From contig PEYL01000079.1 of the NCBI GenBank assembly GCA_002774415.1, positions 1 through 38,825 on the forward strand: a DNA stretch of 38,825 nucleotides, read 5' to 3'. Position numbers and translations under genes: made by a program. Source of the DNA: Candidatus Portnoybacteria bacterium CG08_land_8_20_14_0_20_40_83 (lineage in GTDB: Bacteria; Patescibacteriota; Minisyncoccia; Portnoybacterales; GWB1-42-6). This document shows, piece after piece, positions 1-8,052 of the stretch; position 1 is the first letter of the stretch; every line of letters begins with the position of its first letter. The notes below the pieces were generated by a model. That model made no database searches. It was not told the origin of the DNA and saw only the letters and a list, made by a program, of their open reading frames with translations.

Positions 1-1011
1 TTTACTCATCACGCTCCTTTTATAGACTTCGAGATGCTCCAGCGCTATTCCCGTTCCCTTTGCCACGCAAAACAGCGGGTCCTCGGCTATATAACAGGGC
101 ACGCCGGTTGCCTGCGAAATCAATTCATCAAGATTTTTCAAAAGCGCACCTCCGCCGGACAAAACCATTCCCTTATCCATAACATCGGCCGAAAGTTCGG
201 GCGGAGTATCGTGCAAAACAATTTTTATCGTCTGAATAATTTCTCTTAAATTGTCCGCTATCGCTTCAGTAATTTCGTTGGATTTGACGATAATATTTTT
301 TGGCAGGCCGGAAATCAAATCGCGGCCGCGTGTCTCAAAAGTCTGCTCAATTTTTTGCGGCAGAGCGCTACCAATAGCAATTTTGATTTCCTCGGCCGTT
401 CGCTCGCCGACCGCCAAATTATATTTTTTTCGCAAAAATTCGGTAATTGCCTGGTCAAGTTTGTTGCCGCCAACCCGAACAGAAGCCCATGCCACAATTC
501 CACCCAAAGAAATCACTGCCACCTCCGATGTTCCGCCTCCAATATCAATAATCATGTGACCCGCCGGCTCGTTAATCGGTATGCCTGCCCCAATTGCCGC
601 CAGCACCGGCTCTTTGACAATATAAGCGGCTTTGGCGCCGGCGTTTAAAGTCGCATCAACAACTGCCCGCCGCTCCGTTGAAGTAATTCCGGCTGGAACA
701 GCTACCATAACTTCAGGCCTAAAAATTTTTATGGACCCCATCGTTTTATTTATAAAATAGCGCAGCATTGCTTCTGTCAATCGATAATCGGCAATCACCC
801 CGTCTCTCAACGGACGGGAAGCGATAATTGTGTCCGGCGTGCGGCCGAGCATTTCTTTGGCCTCATTACCAACTGCCAAAATACGATTATCGTCTAAAGA
901 AATAGCCACAACTGTCGGCTCGTTGATAACCATCCCTTTGCCCGGAACAAAAACAAGCGTATTTGCCGTGCCAAGGTCAATGCCGATTTTTTTGATGAAA
1001 AATGGCGTCAT
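1..1011 (-). CDS. mreB: Rod shape-determining actin homologue MreB (partial, 3' end outside the window)
   Basis: This is a bacterial actin that polymerises under the inner membrane and positions the elongation machinery for wall synthesis. Translating the minus strand from the ATG at 1011 gives 337 open codons running off the window edge. The reading contains the first phosphate loop (IDLGTANTLV, near residue 10), the second actin phosphate motif (IDIGGGTSEVAVI, near residue 155) and a late LSGGGALL segment. MreB is usually about 335-350 residues, so only the last few residues should be missing. The N-terminus (MTPFFIKKIGIDLG) carries a short hydrophobic start of the kind that can bind membrane. 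The start lies 5 nt after the murA stop, so the two genes are very probably co-transcribed. Family assignment is secure. Confidence 0.97.
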   Translation of the reverse strand, partial: MTPFFIKKIGIDLGTANTLVFVPGKGMVINEPTVVAISLDDNRILAVGNEAKEMLGRTPDTIIASRPLRDGVIADYRLTEAMLRYFINKTMGSIKIFRPEVMVAVPAGITSTERRAVVDATLNAGAKAAYIVKEPVLAAIGAGIPINEPAGHMIIDIGGGTSEVAVISLGGIVAWASVRVGGNKLDQAITEFLRKKYNLAVGERTAEEIKIAIGSALPQKIEQTFETRGRDLISGLPKNIIVKSNEITEAIADNLREIIQTIKIVLHDTPPELSADVMDKGMVLSGGGALLKNLDELISQATGVPCYIAEDPLFCVAKGTGIALEHLEVYKRSVMSK

Positions 1012-1016
1012 AGAAA

Positions 1017-2285
1017 TTATTCTTTTATTCTTTTTATGTCAGCTCCCAATCCTTTTAATCTTTCTGCCAGATTTTCATATCCCCTCTCAATCTGATAAAT
1101 ATTGTCAATTTCGGTCTGGCCTTGCGCAATTAAGGCGGCCATAACCAATGCCATACCGGCCCTCAAATCTGGACTGACCAGTTTGCGGCTGTGCATTTTT
1201 GTCGGCCCGTTGACTACGACACGGTGAGGATCGGCCATGATGATATTGGCGCCCATTTGGGTCAAGCTGTCGCAAAAAAGCAGCCGCCGGTCATAAATAG
1301 TTTCGTGAATTAGACTAGAACCATGAGCTTGCGTCATTAAAACAGTAAAAGCCGACTGCAGATCCGTGGCAAATCCAGGATATTCATGGGTCGTGATATC
1401 ATAAGACAATATTTTTTTTGACGGCAAGATGCTAATCGAGTTTTTGGACAATCTATAATTAACGCCAATTTTGTCAAATGCCGCCCAAAGTACTTCAAGA
1501 TGCAATGGTTCGCAATTTTCGATCAAGACCTCTCCGTTATTTGACGCGGCCGCCAGCATCGCGAAAGTCCCGGCTTCAATTCTGTCGGGAATAATTTTAT
1601 ATTCCCCTCCCTTTAACTCTTTGACGCCTTTGATTTTAATAATCGGCGTGCCCGCGCCCTGGATTTGTGCCCCTATGCTGTTTAAAAAATCGGCCAGGGC
1701 CGGGATTTCGGGTTCCATCGCGCAATTTTTCAAAACAGTGACGCCGTCAACAAAACAGGCGGTCGTCATCAAACTTTCTGTTCCGGTCACCGTAATCTTC
1801 GGAAAGAAAATATCTGCGCCTTTCAGTTTCTTTGCCGTCAACCGATAATTATTTTCTAAAATTTCAACGCGCGCCCCCATTTTTGAAAAACCATCAAGAA
1901 ACATATCAATCGGCCTGGTTCCCGCGCCGATAACGCAACCGCCCGGATGAGGAAAATAGACTTCCTGACAGGAAGCCAGAAGCGGCCCGACAAACAAGAT
2001 TGAGGCCCGAAACTTATTGACCAGATCGGCTGGCAGATTAATACAGGTCCTGTTTTTGAATTGTATTTCAACGGTTCCGTGCTTTATTTTTTTTACGCGA
2101 TGACCCAGAGCAATAAGCATTTCCTCCGCCCGCCGACAATCTTCAATTTCGGGCAGATTGGTAACTAAAATTGGCTCTTTGGTTAAAAGTGCCAAGGGGA
2201 AAATTTTGAGCGCCGCATTTTTTGCTCCTTTCACTTGAATTTTTCCTTCAAGATCCTTACCGCCGTTGATAATTAATTTTTCCAC
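1017..2285 (-). CDS. murA: UDP-N-acetylglucosamine 1-carboxyvinyltransferase MurA
   Basis: MurA transfers enolpyruvate from PEP to UDP-GlcNAc, the first committed step of peptidoglycan synthesis in the cytoplasm. The 422-residue product is full length for the family. It begins with the conserved substrate-binding stretch (VKGAKNAALK, residues 18-27). It also carries the PGGCVIGAG loop, whose cysteine is the catalytic and fosfomycin-reactive residue, followed by RPID. The start codon is GTG at 2285, with no clear Shine-Dalgarno site. mreB follows after 5 nt, which gives a wall-synthesis/shape pair. The 280 bp upstream separates it from a divergent plus-strand gene and should hold its promoter. 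murB lies elsewhere in this window (36.4-37.4 kb), so the pathway is dispersed. Confidence 0.97.
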   Translation of the reverse strand: MEKLIINGGKDLEGKIQVKGAKNAALKIFPLALLTKEPILVTNLPEIEDCRRAEEMLIALGHRVKKIKHGTVEIQFKNRTCINLPADLVNKFRASILFVGPLLASCQEVYFPHPGGCVIGAGTRPIDMFLDGFSKMGARVEILENNYRLTAKKLKGADIFFPKITVTGTESLMTTACFVDGVTVLKNCAMEPEIPALADFLNSIGAQIQGAGTPIIKIKGVKELKGGEYKIIPDRIEAGTFAMLAAASNNGEVLIENCEPLHLEVLWAAFDKIGVNYRLSKNSISILPSKKILSYDITTHEYPGFATDLQSAFTVLMTQAHGSSLIHETIYDRRLLFCDSLTQMGANIIMADPHRVVVNGPTKMHSRKLVSPDLRAGMALVMAALIAQGQTEIDNIYQIERGYENLAERLKGLGADIKRIKE

Positions 2286-2412
2286 AGAAATCAGTTATTG
2301 ATTATTCTCTTATATGTTATATTAAATTAAGAACATTGGCAATAAATGCCACTGAATGAAAGAATGTCTACCGTTTCTTATAGAAGAAGATGCCCTTGAA
2401 AAATTATAGAAA

Positions 2413-2540
2413 CCCCCACACCATAACGAAAATTATATTTGAAAAAACTTGCATTTGTGCTATAACTAAATTATCCTATTTGAGTCCAGATAGCCAAATA
2501 AACCCTGCGCCTACGGCGCTATCTTCGTTTGGTGTGGGGG
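2413..2540. repeat. 128-bp element bounded by CCCCCACACCA inverted repeats
   Basis: The left arm (2413-2423, CCCCCACACCA) and right arm (2530-2540, TGGTGTGGGGG) are exact inverted repeats, and the match continues imperfectly inward to about 16 of 17 positions. The same 11-mer arms recur at 24588-24647 beside the RRM gene, so this is a family and not a chance palindrome. The element fills most of the murA/PEGA intergenic region and contains a candidate promoter for the plus-strand gene. The rest of the gap (2286-2412) is A/T-rich and shows nothing else recognisable. Confidence 0.6.
2439..2466 (+). promoter_or_regulatory. Candidate sigma70-type promoter for the PEGA-domain gene
   Basis: A TTGAAA box (2439-2444) and a TATAAC box (2461-2466) are separated by 16 bp on the plus strand, roughly 100 nt upstream of the ATG at 2566. 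The promoter lies wholly inside the CCCCCACACCA-bounded element. The call is based on consensus match only. Confidence 0.4.
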
Positions 2541-2565
2541 GAAAAAGTGCTATTCTTAAAATCAA

Positions 2566-3663
2566 ATGACGCGCAATACCAGACGAATCATATTTTTTGG
2601 TTTTGTATTGATTTTTTTAATTGTCACCCCGGGCGTTTTGCTCTACGCCACGGGTTATTCTTTTGATTGGGAGAGTAAACAACTAATTAAAACTGGCTCG
2701 TTTTATTTCCAATCGCAGCCGGCCGGCGCGCAAATAAAAATTGACGGCAAACTAATTGATACAACGCCCAGTTATGTCAGCCGCCTGAATCCCGGCCAAT
2801 ATCAAATCCAAATATCTAAAGACGGCTTTTTGACATGGCAAAAAAAATTAAATATTGAAGAACAGATCACAACCGAAGCAAGAAATATTTTCCTTATTCC
2901 GCAAAAACTTAATCTTGAATTAGTTACCGATAATGTCACCTCAACCAAAGATTATTTTTTAACCGAGGATCAAAGAAACGTCCAGATGCAGACGGCCCTA
3001 ATCGCTTCCTCAACTTTGAAAGACGTTCTGGGTTTCACTTTATATCAAAGTGATATTTATTATCTGCAAAAATCCAATCTTATTCTTTTCAAAACCGACC
3101 TTTCGGGCAGGAACAAAGAACAAATTTCTTTACAGCCCCTGCCAGAGCCCGGCAAAACTGACTCCGGACAACAAAAAATTTATCAAATAGTAATTTCACC
3201 TGAACAGACTGCGGTTTTTCAGCCAGGCGGCAAGTTTTATCTTTTAGACAAACAGACTAAAATTTTTAATTTGCTGGTAGACGAAGTTCAGGGAATAGAA
3301 TTTTCTTCGGACAATGAAAAAATTCTTTTTTGGACAAACCATGAAATCTGGGTGATGTGGTTAAAGGAGGTTTGGGCGCAGCCGTATAGAAAAGCCCAAG
3401 ATAAAGAACTAATCACGCGCTTTGCAGATAAAATAACCTCGGCCTTGTGGTTGGTTAAAACCAATGAACATATAATCTTTGCTGTTCAGGGAAACGACAA
3501 CAACAGTACTATAAAACTAACCGAGCTTGATGGCCGCGATATGAGAAATACTTTTGACATTCATTCAGGCAAGATTTCGGAAGTTTATTATAATCAAAAC
3601 GATGATTTGCTCTATATTTTAACTGACGGCAAATTATATTCGCTTGACTTATTAAGGTCCTAA
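2566..3663 (+). CDS. Membrane-anchored PEGA-domain protein with probable beta-propeller ectodomain
   Basis: The 365-residue protein starts with a short basic stretch and one hydrophobic segment (about residues 8-28), consistent with an uncleaved signal anchor. A PEGA domain follows at about residues 45-95. It is recognisable from SQPAGAQIKIDG, the TTPSYVSRLNPGQYQI turn and KDGFLTWQKK. PEGA domains are found in bacterial surface proteins. The remaining 250 residues contain repeated strand-turn blocks such as VISPEQTAVF, IEFSSDNEKILFW and LYILTDGKLYSLD, which look like WD40/TolB-type propeller blades. I infer an extracytoplasmic location and a binding or structural role; no enzyme motif is visible. 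The ATG at 2566 has no Shine-Dalgarno. The gene is transcribed away from murA and may share a transcript with the gene at 3731. Confidence 0.75.
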   Translation: MTRNTRRIIFFGFVLIFLIVTPGVLLYATGYSFDWESKQLIKTGSFYFQSQPAGAQIKIDGKLIDTTPSYVSRLNPGQYQIQISKDGFLTWQKKLNIEEQITTEARNIFLIPQKLNLELVTDNVTSTKDYFLTEDQRNVQMQTALIASSTLKDVLGFTLYQSDIYYLQKSNLILFKTDLSGRNKEQISLQPLPEPGKTDSGQQKIYQIVISPEQTAVFQPGGKFYLLDKQTKIFNLLVDEVQGIEFSSDNEKILFWTNHEIWVMWLKEVWAQPYRKAQDKELITRFADKITSALWLVKTNEHIIFAVQGNDNNSTIKLTELDGRDMRNTFDIHSGKISEVYYNQNDDLLYILTDGKLYSLDLLRS

Positions 3664-3714
3664 CTATAGGATGTAGTATTGCTCTTTCACATCAGAGGGT
3701 AACAACAAATATTG

Positions 3715-3722
3715 AAAGGAGG
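3715..3722 (+). promoter_or_regulatory. Strong Shine-Dalgarno site for the gene at 3731
   Basis: AAAGGAGG sits 8 nt before the ATG at 3731 and 5 nt before an in-frame GTG at 3728. It is the best ribosome binding site in the window, where most genes show none. It supports initiation at one of these two codons; I chose the ATG. Confidence 0.7.
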
Positions 3723-3730
3723 ACGAAGTG

Positions 3731-4630
3731 ATGAACATAAAGTTGCTTACGCGAGAAAACATTCCTTGCTGGTATGAATTGTCGTGGCGGCAAAAAAAGC
3801 CAGCCATTATCCTAAAAATCCATAAAGATTTTATTGCCAGTATTAAACCCATTCGAATTCGAGAAGATGCGCCTATTGTTAAAACGCTCAAGGAACAGTT
3901 TAAATTTGAAAGTTTCGCGGGCAATTTTAATGGAAACTATGGGTTTGATAATGCTTTTGTTCGGGTAGGAAAAAGAGGAAATTTTGTTGAGTTTGTCGTC
4001 AAAATTCCAAAGGTTAAAAAATGGACGGGTGAAATTTGTGGCGATTGCAATGGTTCTGGCAAACAAAAATTTTTAGATTTGAGGAGAGATTGTTTCCATT
4101 GCGAAGGAACAGGCAAAGAATGCATCTTTGATTGGCAACCTGCCTATGCAATTTCGGCCAGTTTCACTATCTTTACCACATTAGCGCGATTCCCAGGAAT
4201 AGAAACGTCAGAGCCATTCCCCCAACTTATAACAGTTAATACCATAACTGGAAGTGATATGCATGGCGGATCGCTGGGCGGAGAATACAGTATTCCCTTC
4301 GTTAAATGGTTGACTTCTTTATTCGGGACAAACTCTGTTCCTGAAATGGTCCAGGCAATGAAAATCGCCTACAATCGTATGCTCGGCTTGCACAAATTTG
4401 ACCAGTTCCATTTTCGTGCTTCAGTTGACTACGAAAGTGGCTGGCTGAATGTTAGCTGCCCCGGAAATGCCTGCGGCCTAAATCCTGTCCATGGTGCGGG
4501 ATATGATATGAAAAGAGGACTGGGATATGAATTTGACTGTCATAATGTGGATACGCCAATACAACAAATCACTCTTTTGGCCGGCCTATCGGCACTGCAT
4601 GACAGAGCGCGGAAAGAAATAAAAATTTGA
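3731..4630 (+). CDS. Conserved hypothetical protein with DnaJ-like paired zinc-knuckle motifs
   Basis: I do not recognise this 299-residue protein. Around residues 98-128 it has two cysteine pairs in a DnaJ-type arrangement, CGDCNGSG followed by CFHCEGTG about 20 residues later. Such pairs normally bind one zinc ion and are often found in RNA- or protein-binding modules. Further cysteines and histidines occur near the C-terminus (SCPGNACGLNPVHG and EFDCHN). There is no signal peptide or membrane segment. The gene follows the PEGA gene by 67 nt and ends just before a hairpin terminator. It has an unusually strong Shine-Dalgarno site and no apparent functional partner nearby, which could indicate recent acquisition. 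A nuclease or viral-type function cannot be excluded. Confidence 0.7.
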   Translation: MNIKLLTRENIPCWYELSWRQKKPAIILKIHKDFIASIKPIRIREDAPIVKTLKEQFKFESFAGNFNGNYGFDNAFVRVGKRGNFVEFVVKIPKVKKWTGEICGDCNGSGKQKFLDLRRDCFHCEGTGKECIFDWQPAYAISASFTIFTTLARFPGIETSEPFPQLITVNTITGSDMHGGSLGGEYSIPFVKWLTSLFGTNSVPEMVQAMKIAYNRMLGLHKFDQFHFRASVDYESGWLNVSCPGNACGLNPVHGAGYDMKRGLGYEFDCHNVDTPIQQITLLAGLSALHDRARKEIKI

Positions 4631-4642
4631 ACAATCAAACAA

Positions 4643-4673
4643 AAAAGCACTCAATTCCTTGGGTGCTTTTTCT
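4643..4673. terminator. Bidirectional Rho-independent terminator
   Basis: The stem AAGCAC...GTGCTT (about 4645-4667) has A residues on its left and T residues on its right, so it can work on both strands. It lies between two convergent genes, the plus-strand hypothetical gene (stop at 4630) and rpsI (end at 4687). Confidence 0.7.
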
Positions 4674-4686
4674 TATTTGTAATAAT

Positions 4687-5220
4687 TTACCTCTTCGCCC
4701 ACTGCGGTGCTCGCCTGGCTGCCTTCAGCCCATATTTCTTCCTTTCTTTCATTCTCGGGTCGCGCTTTAAATAGCCGGCCCGTTTTAATTTTTTGCGGAA
4801 ATCAATGTTAAATTTAACCAAGGTTCGGGCTATCCCATGCCTGATTGCTTCTGCCTGCGCGTGAATGCCGCCGCCTTTCACTTTCGCAATTATTTCAAAA
4901 CGGTTTAAGGATTTGAGTTTTCTCAAAGAAGCCTCAACGGTCTGCTGCAATTCCATCAAAGGGAAATAATCTTTGTAGTCTTTCTCATTGACGCTAATTT
5001 TGCCTTCGTCTTCGGCCATGGGCCTAATTGTAAAAAGCCTGACTCTTGCAATTGCAGTTTTTCGCCGGCCGACTGCTTCATAATATTTTTTTGGCTTTTC
5101 TGATTTATCTTCTTTGTCAATCGCATCAATTTTTTCTGGCTCAGCAACTTCAATTTTTTCTTTTTTTTCTTTGGCAGCCGGAGCTTTTTTAGTTTTCACT
5201 GTTTTTTTTCTTGGAGCCAT
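4687..5220 (-). CDS. rpsI: 30S ribosomal protein uS9 with lysine-rich N-terminal extension
   Basis: uS9 is a small-subunit head protein whose C-terminal tail reaches the P-site tRNA. The core begins at about residue 46 (YYEAVGRRKTAIARVRL) and ends with the conserved basic tail (GLKAARRAPQWAKR). The first 45 residues form a low-complexity Lys/Glu/Ala-rich extension that is absent from E. coli uS9, giving 177 residues against about 130. The ATG at 5220 is the only plausible start that keeps this extension; the core alone could not start at a nearby ATG. It is the last gene of the infA-to-rpsI cluster and follows rplM after 5 nt, the usual L13-S9 pairing. Confidence 0.97.
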   Translation of the reverse strand: MAPRKKTVKTKKAPAAKEKKEKIEVAEPEKIDAIDKEDKSEKPKKYYEAVGRRKTAIARVRLFTIRPMAEDEGKISVNEKDYKDYFPLMELQQTVEASLRKLKSLNRFEIIAKVKGGGIHAQAEAIRHGIARTLVKFNIDFRKKLKRAGYLKRDPRMKERKKYGLKAARRAPQWAKR

Positions 5221-5225
5221 ATGAT

Positions 5226-5594
5226 TTATCTTTTAATTTCGCCCTGATAAATTTTTAAACGCTTAATTATTTTTGCCCGAGTCCGATTTTTTGGCAGCAT
5301 TCCTAAAACTGCTTGGCGCAGAACATTTTTTGGATCTTTCTTAAATGCTTCCTCAAGTGTTCTTTTTCTCAGCCCGCCCGGATAGCCGGAATGCTTATAA
5401 TAGATTTTTTGCTCCAGCTTTTTTCCGGTAAATTTCAAATTTTGAATATTAAAAACCTGGACTTCATCGCCTGCGTCAATATACCGCAAAAAAGCCGGCT
5501 TGCCTTTTCCCCGCAGTAGCACAGCAACTTGCGCTGCCAAGCGACCCAGCTTTTGTTCGGTTGCATCAATTTTATGCATTTTGATTTCGGCCAT
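5226..5594 (-). CDS. rplM: 50S ribosomal protein uL13
   Basis: uL13 is an early-assembly protein of the large subunit. The 122-residue product has the family signatures IDATEQKLGRLAAQVA near the N-terminus, YYKHSGYPGGL in the middle and a MLPKNR motif near the C-terminus. It is somewhat shorter than E. coli L13 (142 residues), lacking part of the N-terminal arm. It lies between rplQ (gap 41 nt) and rpsI (gap 5 nt), the standard order. Translation starts at the ATG at 5594. Confidence 0.97.
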   Translation of the reverse strand: MAEIKMHKIDATEQKLGRLAAQVAVLLRGKGKPAFLRYIDAGDEVQVFNIQNLKFTGKKLEQKIYYKHSGYPGGLRKRTLEEAFKKDPKNVLRQAVLGMLPKNRTRAKIIKRLKIYQGEIKR

Positions 5595-5635
5595 AATTTT
5601 TAAATTTGCCTTGTTATAGAAAATGGGTTAAAAAT

Positions 5636-5983
5636 TTATATAAATTCAATAAAAACCACCGGTGCTCCGTCGCTCGATCGCTGACCGAGCTTCACAATTC
5701 TGGTATAACCGCCGGCCCGTTCTTTATATTTTGGCGCAATTTCTTTAACTAATTTATTTAAAGCTGTTTTTGGCAAAAATCTCTGGGCAAACCTTATGTT
5801 TGCCAAATCTCCTTTTTTCGTTTTTGTTATCAATCGCTCGGCAAGACCGCGGATTTCTTTTGCGCGCGCCTCGGTCGTTTTTATTTTTCCCTGCATAATT
5901 AAATTAATAACTAGGCTTTTTAAAAACGCCCGACGCTGGTCCCTCTTCTGTCCAAATTTTCTTCCTCTATTTTTATGACGCAC
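5636..5983 (-). CDS. rplQ: 50S ribosomal protein bL17
   Basis: bL17 binds 23S rRNA near the exit-tunnel side of the large subunit. The product is 115 residues. It opens with MRHKNRGRKFGQKRDQRRA, the diagnostic bL17 start, and continues with TTEARAKEIRGLAERLITK and the C-terminal GGYTRIVKLGQRSSDGA block. The start codon is GTG at 5983. It follows rpoA by 21 nt, matching the near-universal rpoA-rplQ order, and precedes rplM. Confidence 0.97.
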   Translation of the reverse strand: MRHKNRGRKFGQKRDQRRAFLKSLVINLIMQGKIKTTEARAKEIRGLAERLITKTKKGDLANIRFAQRFLPKTALNKLVKEIAPKYKERAGGYTRIVKLGQRSSDGAPVVFIEFI

Positions 5984-6004
5984 TTCTTTGTTTCCTTTCT
6001 CCTT

Positions 6005-6937
6005 TTATTCTTTTATCTCAAACCCGTATTTTTTGAAAATTTTCTTTATTTCTTTTATCCCTTTATCGCCCATTCCTTCGATTTCCTTGAGCGAGCTTTC
6101 ACTTTTTTTGCTCAAACCCCCCAAGGTCTTAATCCCTCCCTCAATCAATGCATTTATTGTCCTTGTGGAAAGCTTTAAGTCTTCAATTTTTATCTTCAAA
6201 ACGTCTTCCGACGCTTCTTCTTCGCGAATTTTTTGGCTTTGCTCTTCTGCTTTCTTTATTTCTAAAAATAATTTAAATTGATTGACCAAAATCTCGGCTG
6301 CCTGCGCAAAAGCTTCTTCGGGAGCGATGCTGCCGTCTGTTTCTATATCAATTTTAAGACGGTTAAAATCAGTTCTTTCTCCCACTCGCATATTTTCTAC
6401 TTCAAAATTTGCTTTAAGCACCGGAGTAAAAATTGCATCAATGGCAATCATCCCAATTTCCAATTTTTCTTTTTTTCTCCTCTCAACGGGAACAAATCCG
6501 AGGCCTTTTTCAACTTTTATTTCCATTTCTAGTTCCGATTTTTTATCAGTCAAAGTGGCAATAACGGCATCTTTATTTATTACTTCTACATCCGAACTCA
6601 CTTTAATATCACATGCTTTTACTTCTTTTTGTCCCTTTGCCGAAATAAAAACCATTACCGGCTGATCGGTGTATAATTTAAATCTGACTTTTTTTAAATT
6701 CAGTATTATCTCAATTGCGTCTTCTACAATTCCCGGTATTGTTGAAAATTCATGCTGCACTCCCTTTATTTTAAAACCGGTGGCCGAAGCCCCAGGCAAA
6801 GAAGAAAGAAGCACGCGGCGAAGGGCATTCCCTAAGGTTATGCCGTAGCCGGGATAGCAACCTTCAATTTCAAAAACTGCCCGATTGTCTTCTTTTTCAA
6901 TAACTTTTGGCGTTATGGGAAGTGGTATATTTTGCAT
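6005..6937 (-). CDS. rpoA: DNA-directed RNA polymerase subunit alpha
   Basis: The alpha subunit dimerises to nucleate polymerase assembly. The N-terminal domain carries the canonical GYGITLGNALRRVLLSSLPG helix (about residues 30-50) and the VPVERRKKEK segment. A charged linker leads to the C-terminal domain, where STRTINALIEGGIKTLGGL and a helix-hairpin-helix (IEGMGDKGIKEI) give the DNA-binding and activator-binding face. The 310-residue length is normal. The gene sits between rpsD and rplQ. A 152-bp repeat (6951-7102) lies just 13 nt ahead of the ATG, so the rpoA leader is largely repeat sequence. Confidence 0.98.
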   Translation of the reverse strand: MQNIPLPITPKVIEKEDNRAVFEIEGCYPGYGITLGNALRRVLLSSLPGASATGFKIKGVQHEFSTIPGIVEDAIEIILNLKKVRFKLYTDQPVMVFISAKGQKEVKACDIKVSSDVEVINKDAVIATLTDKKSELEMEIKVEKGLGFVPVERRKKEKLEIGMIAIDAIFTPVLKANFEVENMRVGERTDFNRLKIDIETDGSIAPEEAFAQAAEILVNQFKLFLEIKKAEEQSQKIREEEASEDVLKIKIEDLKLSTRTINALIEGGIKTLGGLSKKSESSLKEIEGMGDKGIKEIKKIFKKYGFEIKE

Positions 6938-6950
6938 AGTTTTTTAAAAA

Positions 6951-7102
6951 GCGAGGGTATTGCCTCAAAAAACATCGCGCAACCGCGCCATTAAATTTTT
7001 CAACGGAATAGCTAATGCGCGGTGAGCGGCTCGGCAGCGGCTGGATTAAAACTTGTTTTTACATTTGACAGCCGACTGCGGTTTTTTGAGGCAATGCCCG
7101 AG
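6951..7102. repeat. Family-1 repeat, copy A (about 150 bp, terminal inverted repeats)
   Basis: The ends (starting gcgagggtattgcctc and finishing gaggcaatgcccgagc) are inverted repeats matching at about 20 of 23 positions. The interior holds conserved blocks ACATCGCGCA, GAGC(A)GCGGCTG and CCGACTGCG, also seen at 8531-8680 and 13156-13319. The copy fills the rpsD-rpoA spacer inside the operon, so it is transcribed and could fold into a branched RNA. Confidence 0.75.
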
Positions 7103-7108
7103 CGTAGT

Positions 7109-7735
7109 TTATCTTGAATAAAATTCAACTACCAAACCCGCTGGATTTAAATCGCCTAAATCAGCGGCGCTAGGAATATTTAAAATTTTCCCTTCAATTT
7201 TTTCTTTTTCAAGCATAAGCCATTGCGGGGTTTCATATTTTTTTAAAATAGTAGGTAGATCTTTCATTAAATTCGATTCTTTTATTTTTGGACTCAATGA
7301 AATAATCTGATCTTTCTTTATTTGATAAGAAGGAATATTTATTCTTTTGCCGTTAACCAAAATGTGGCCGTGGTTGACAAGCTGGCGCGCCATTGTTCTT
7401 GATTTTGCCAATCCCAAGCGAAAAATAACATTGTCCAGGCGCGTTTCCAGTTTTTTTAATAAAATTTCTCTGGTATCACCCTGCGCTGCCATTGCCTGTT
7501 GTACATATTTTTTAAATTGTCTTTCTCGAATCCCGTAGATTCTTTTAATTTTCTGTTTTTCTGCTAATTGTTTACCATATTCAGATGTTCCGCCTCTCCT
7601 TTTCCTTGCTTTACCATGGATTCCAGGTGGGTCGGGCCGCTTAACCATGGCACATTTGGGACTAAAACAACGCTCTCCTTTCAAAAAAAGTTTCTCCCCA
7701 GCTCGGCGGCATTTTTTGCATTTTGGATCTGCCAT
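7109..7735 (-). CDS. rpsD: 30S ribosomal protein uS4 (zinc-binding form)
   Basis: uS4 is a primary 16S-binding assembly protein and part of the mRNA entry channel. The 208-residue product has the cysteine-containing N-terminal zinc motif (CKKCRRAGEKLFLKGERC followed by KC), so it is the zinc-binding C+ version. The central S4 RNA-binding domain is visible in RLDNVIFRLGLAKSRTMARQLVNHGHILVNGK. Translation starts at the ATG at 7735. It is separated from upstream rpsK by a 317-bp repeat-rich spacer and from rpoA by the family-1 copy A. Confidence 0.98.
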   Translation of the reverse strand: MADPKCKKCRRAGEKLFLKGERCFSPKCAMVKRPDPPGIHGKARKRRGGTSEYGKQLAEKQKIKRIYGIRERQFKKYVQQAMAAQGDTREILLKKLETRLDNVIFRLGLAKSRTMARQLVNHGHILVNGKRINIPSYQIKKDQIISLSPKIKESNLMKDLPTILKKYETPQWLMLEKEKIEGKILNIPSAADLGDLNPAGLVVEFYSR

Positions 7736-7791
7736 ATTCGCTTTCGCTCAAATTAAAAATGTAAAATTAAAAAATCAAAATGACAAATCAA

Positions 7792-7891
7792 TCCTTCGAC
7801 TCTCTGGTCTTTAGGCCAGAGTATGCTCAAGATTGATACTGAGCGACGCCCATTCGACGTTGCTCAGGGCGTCCTGAGTGGAATCGAAGGA
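7792..7891. repeat. Branched palindromic repeat in the rpsK-rpsD spacer
   Basis: The outer arms TCCTTCGA (7792-7799) and TCGAAGGA (7884-7891) enclose smaller stems, such as CTCTGG/CCAGAG (7802-7821) and a GCGTCC/GGACGC pairing that extends past the right end. Together they form a cloverleaf-like palindrome. The TTCGA...CTCA words are related to the element found inside alaS and mnmA. The rest of the 7736-8052 gap is A/T-rich, with a small ATCCCGCTTAGCGGGAT hairpin near 8000-8016 and repeated ATTTTGCATTTTG words that are also seen inside murB. Confidence 0.6.
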
Positions 7892-8052
7892 CGCCTTTAT
7901 TCTCGCCCTTAAACGCGAGGTTTGGACATCATCAAATGTATCAAATTTTAAAATTAGCTAATGCTAAAATCAATTCTGAATTTCCTTCATTTTGCATTTT
8001 ATCCCGCTTAGCGGGATCATTTTGCATTTTGATATTTGATATTTGAATTATT

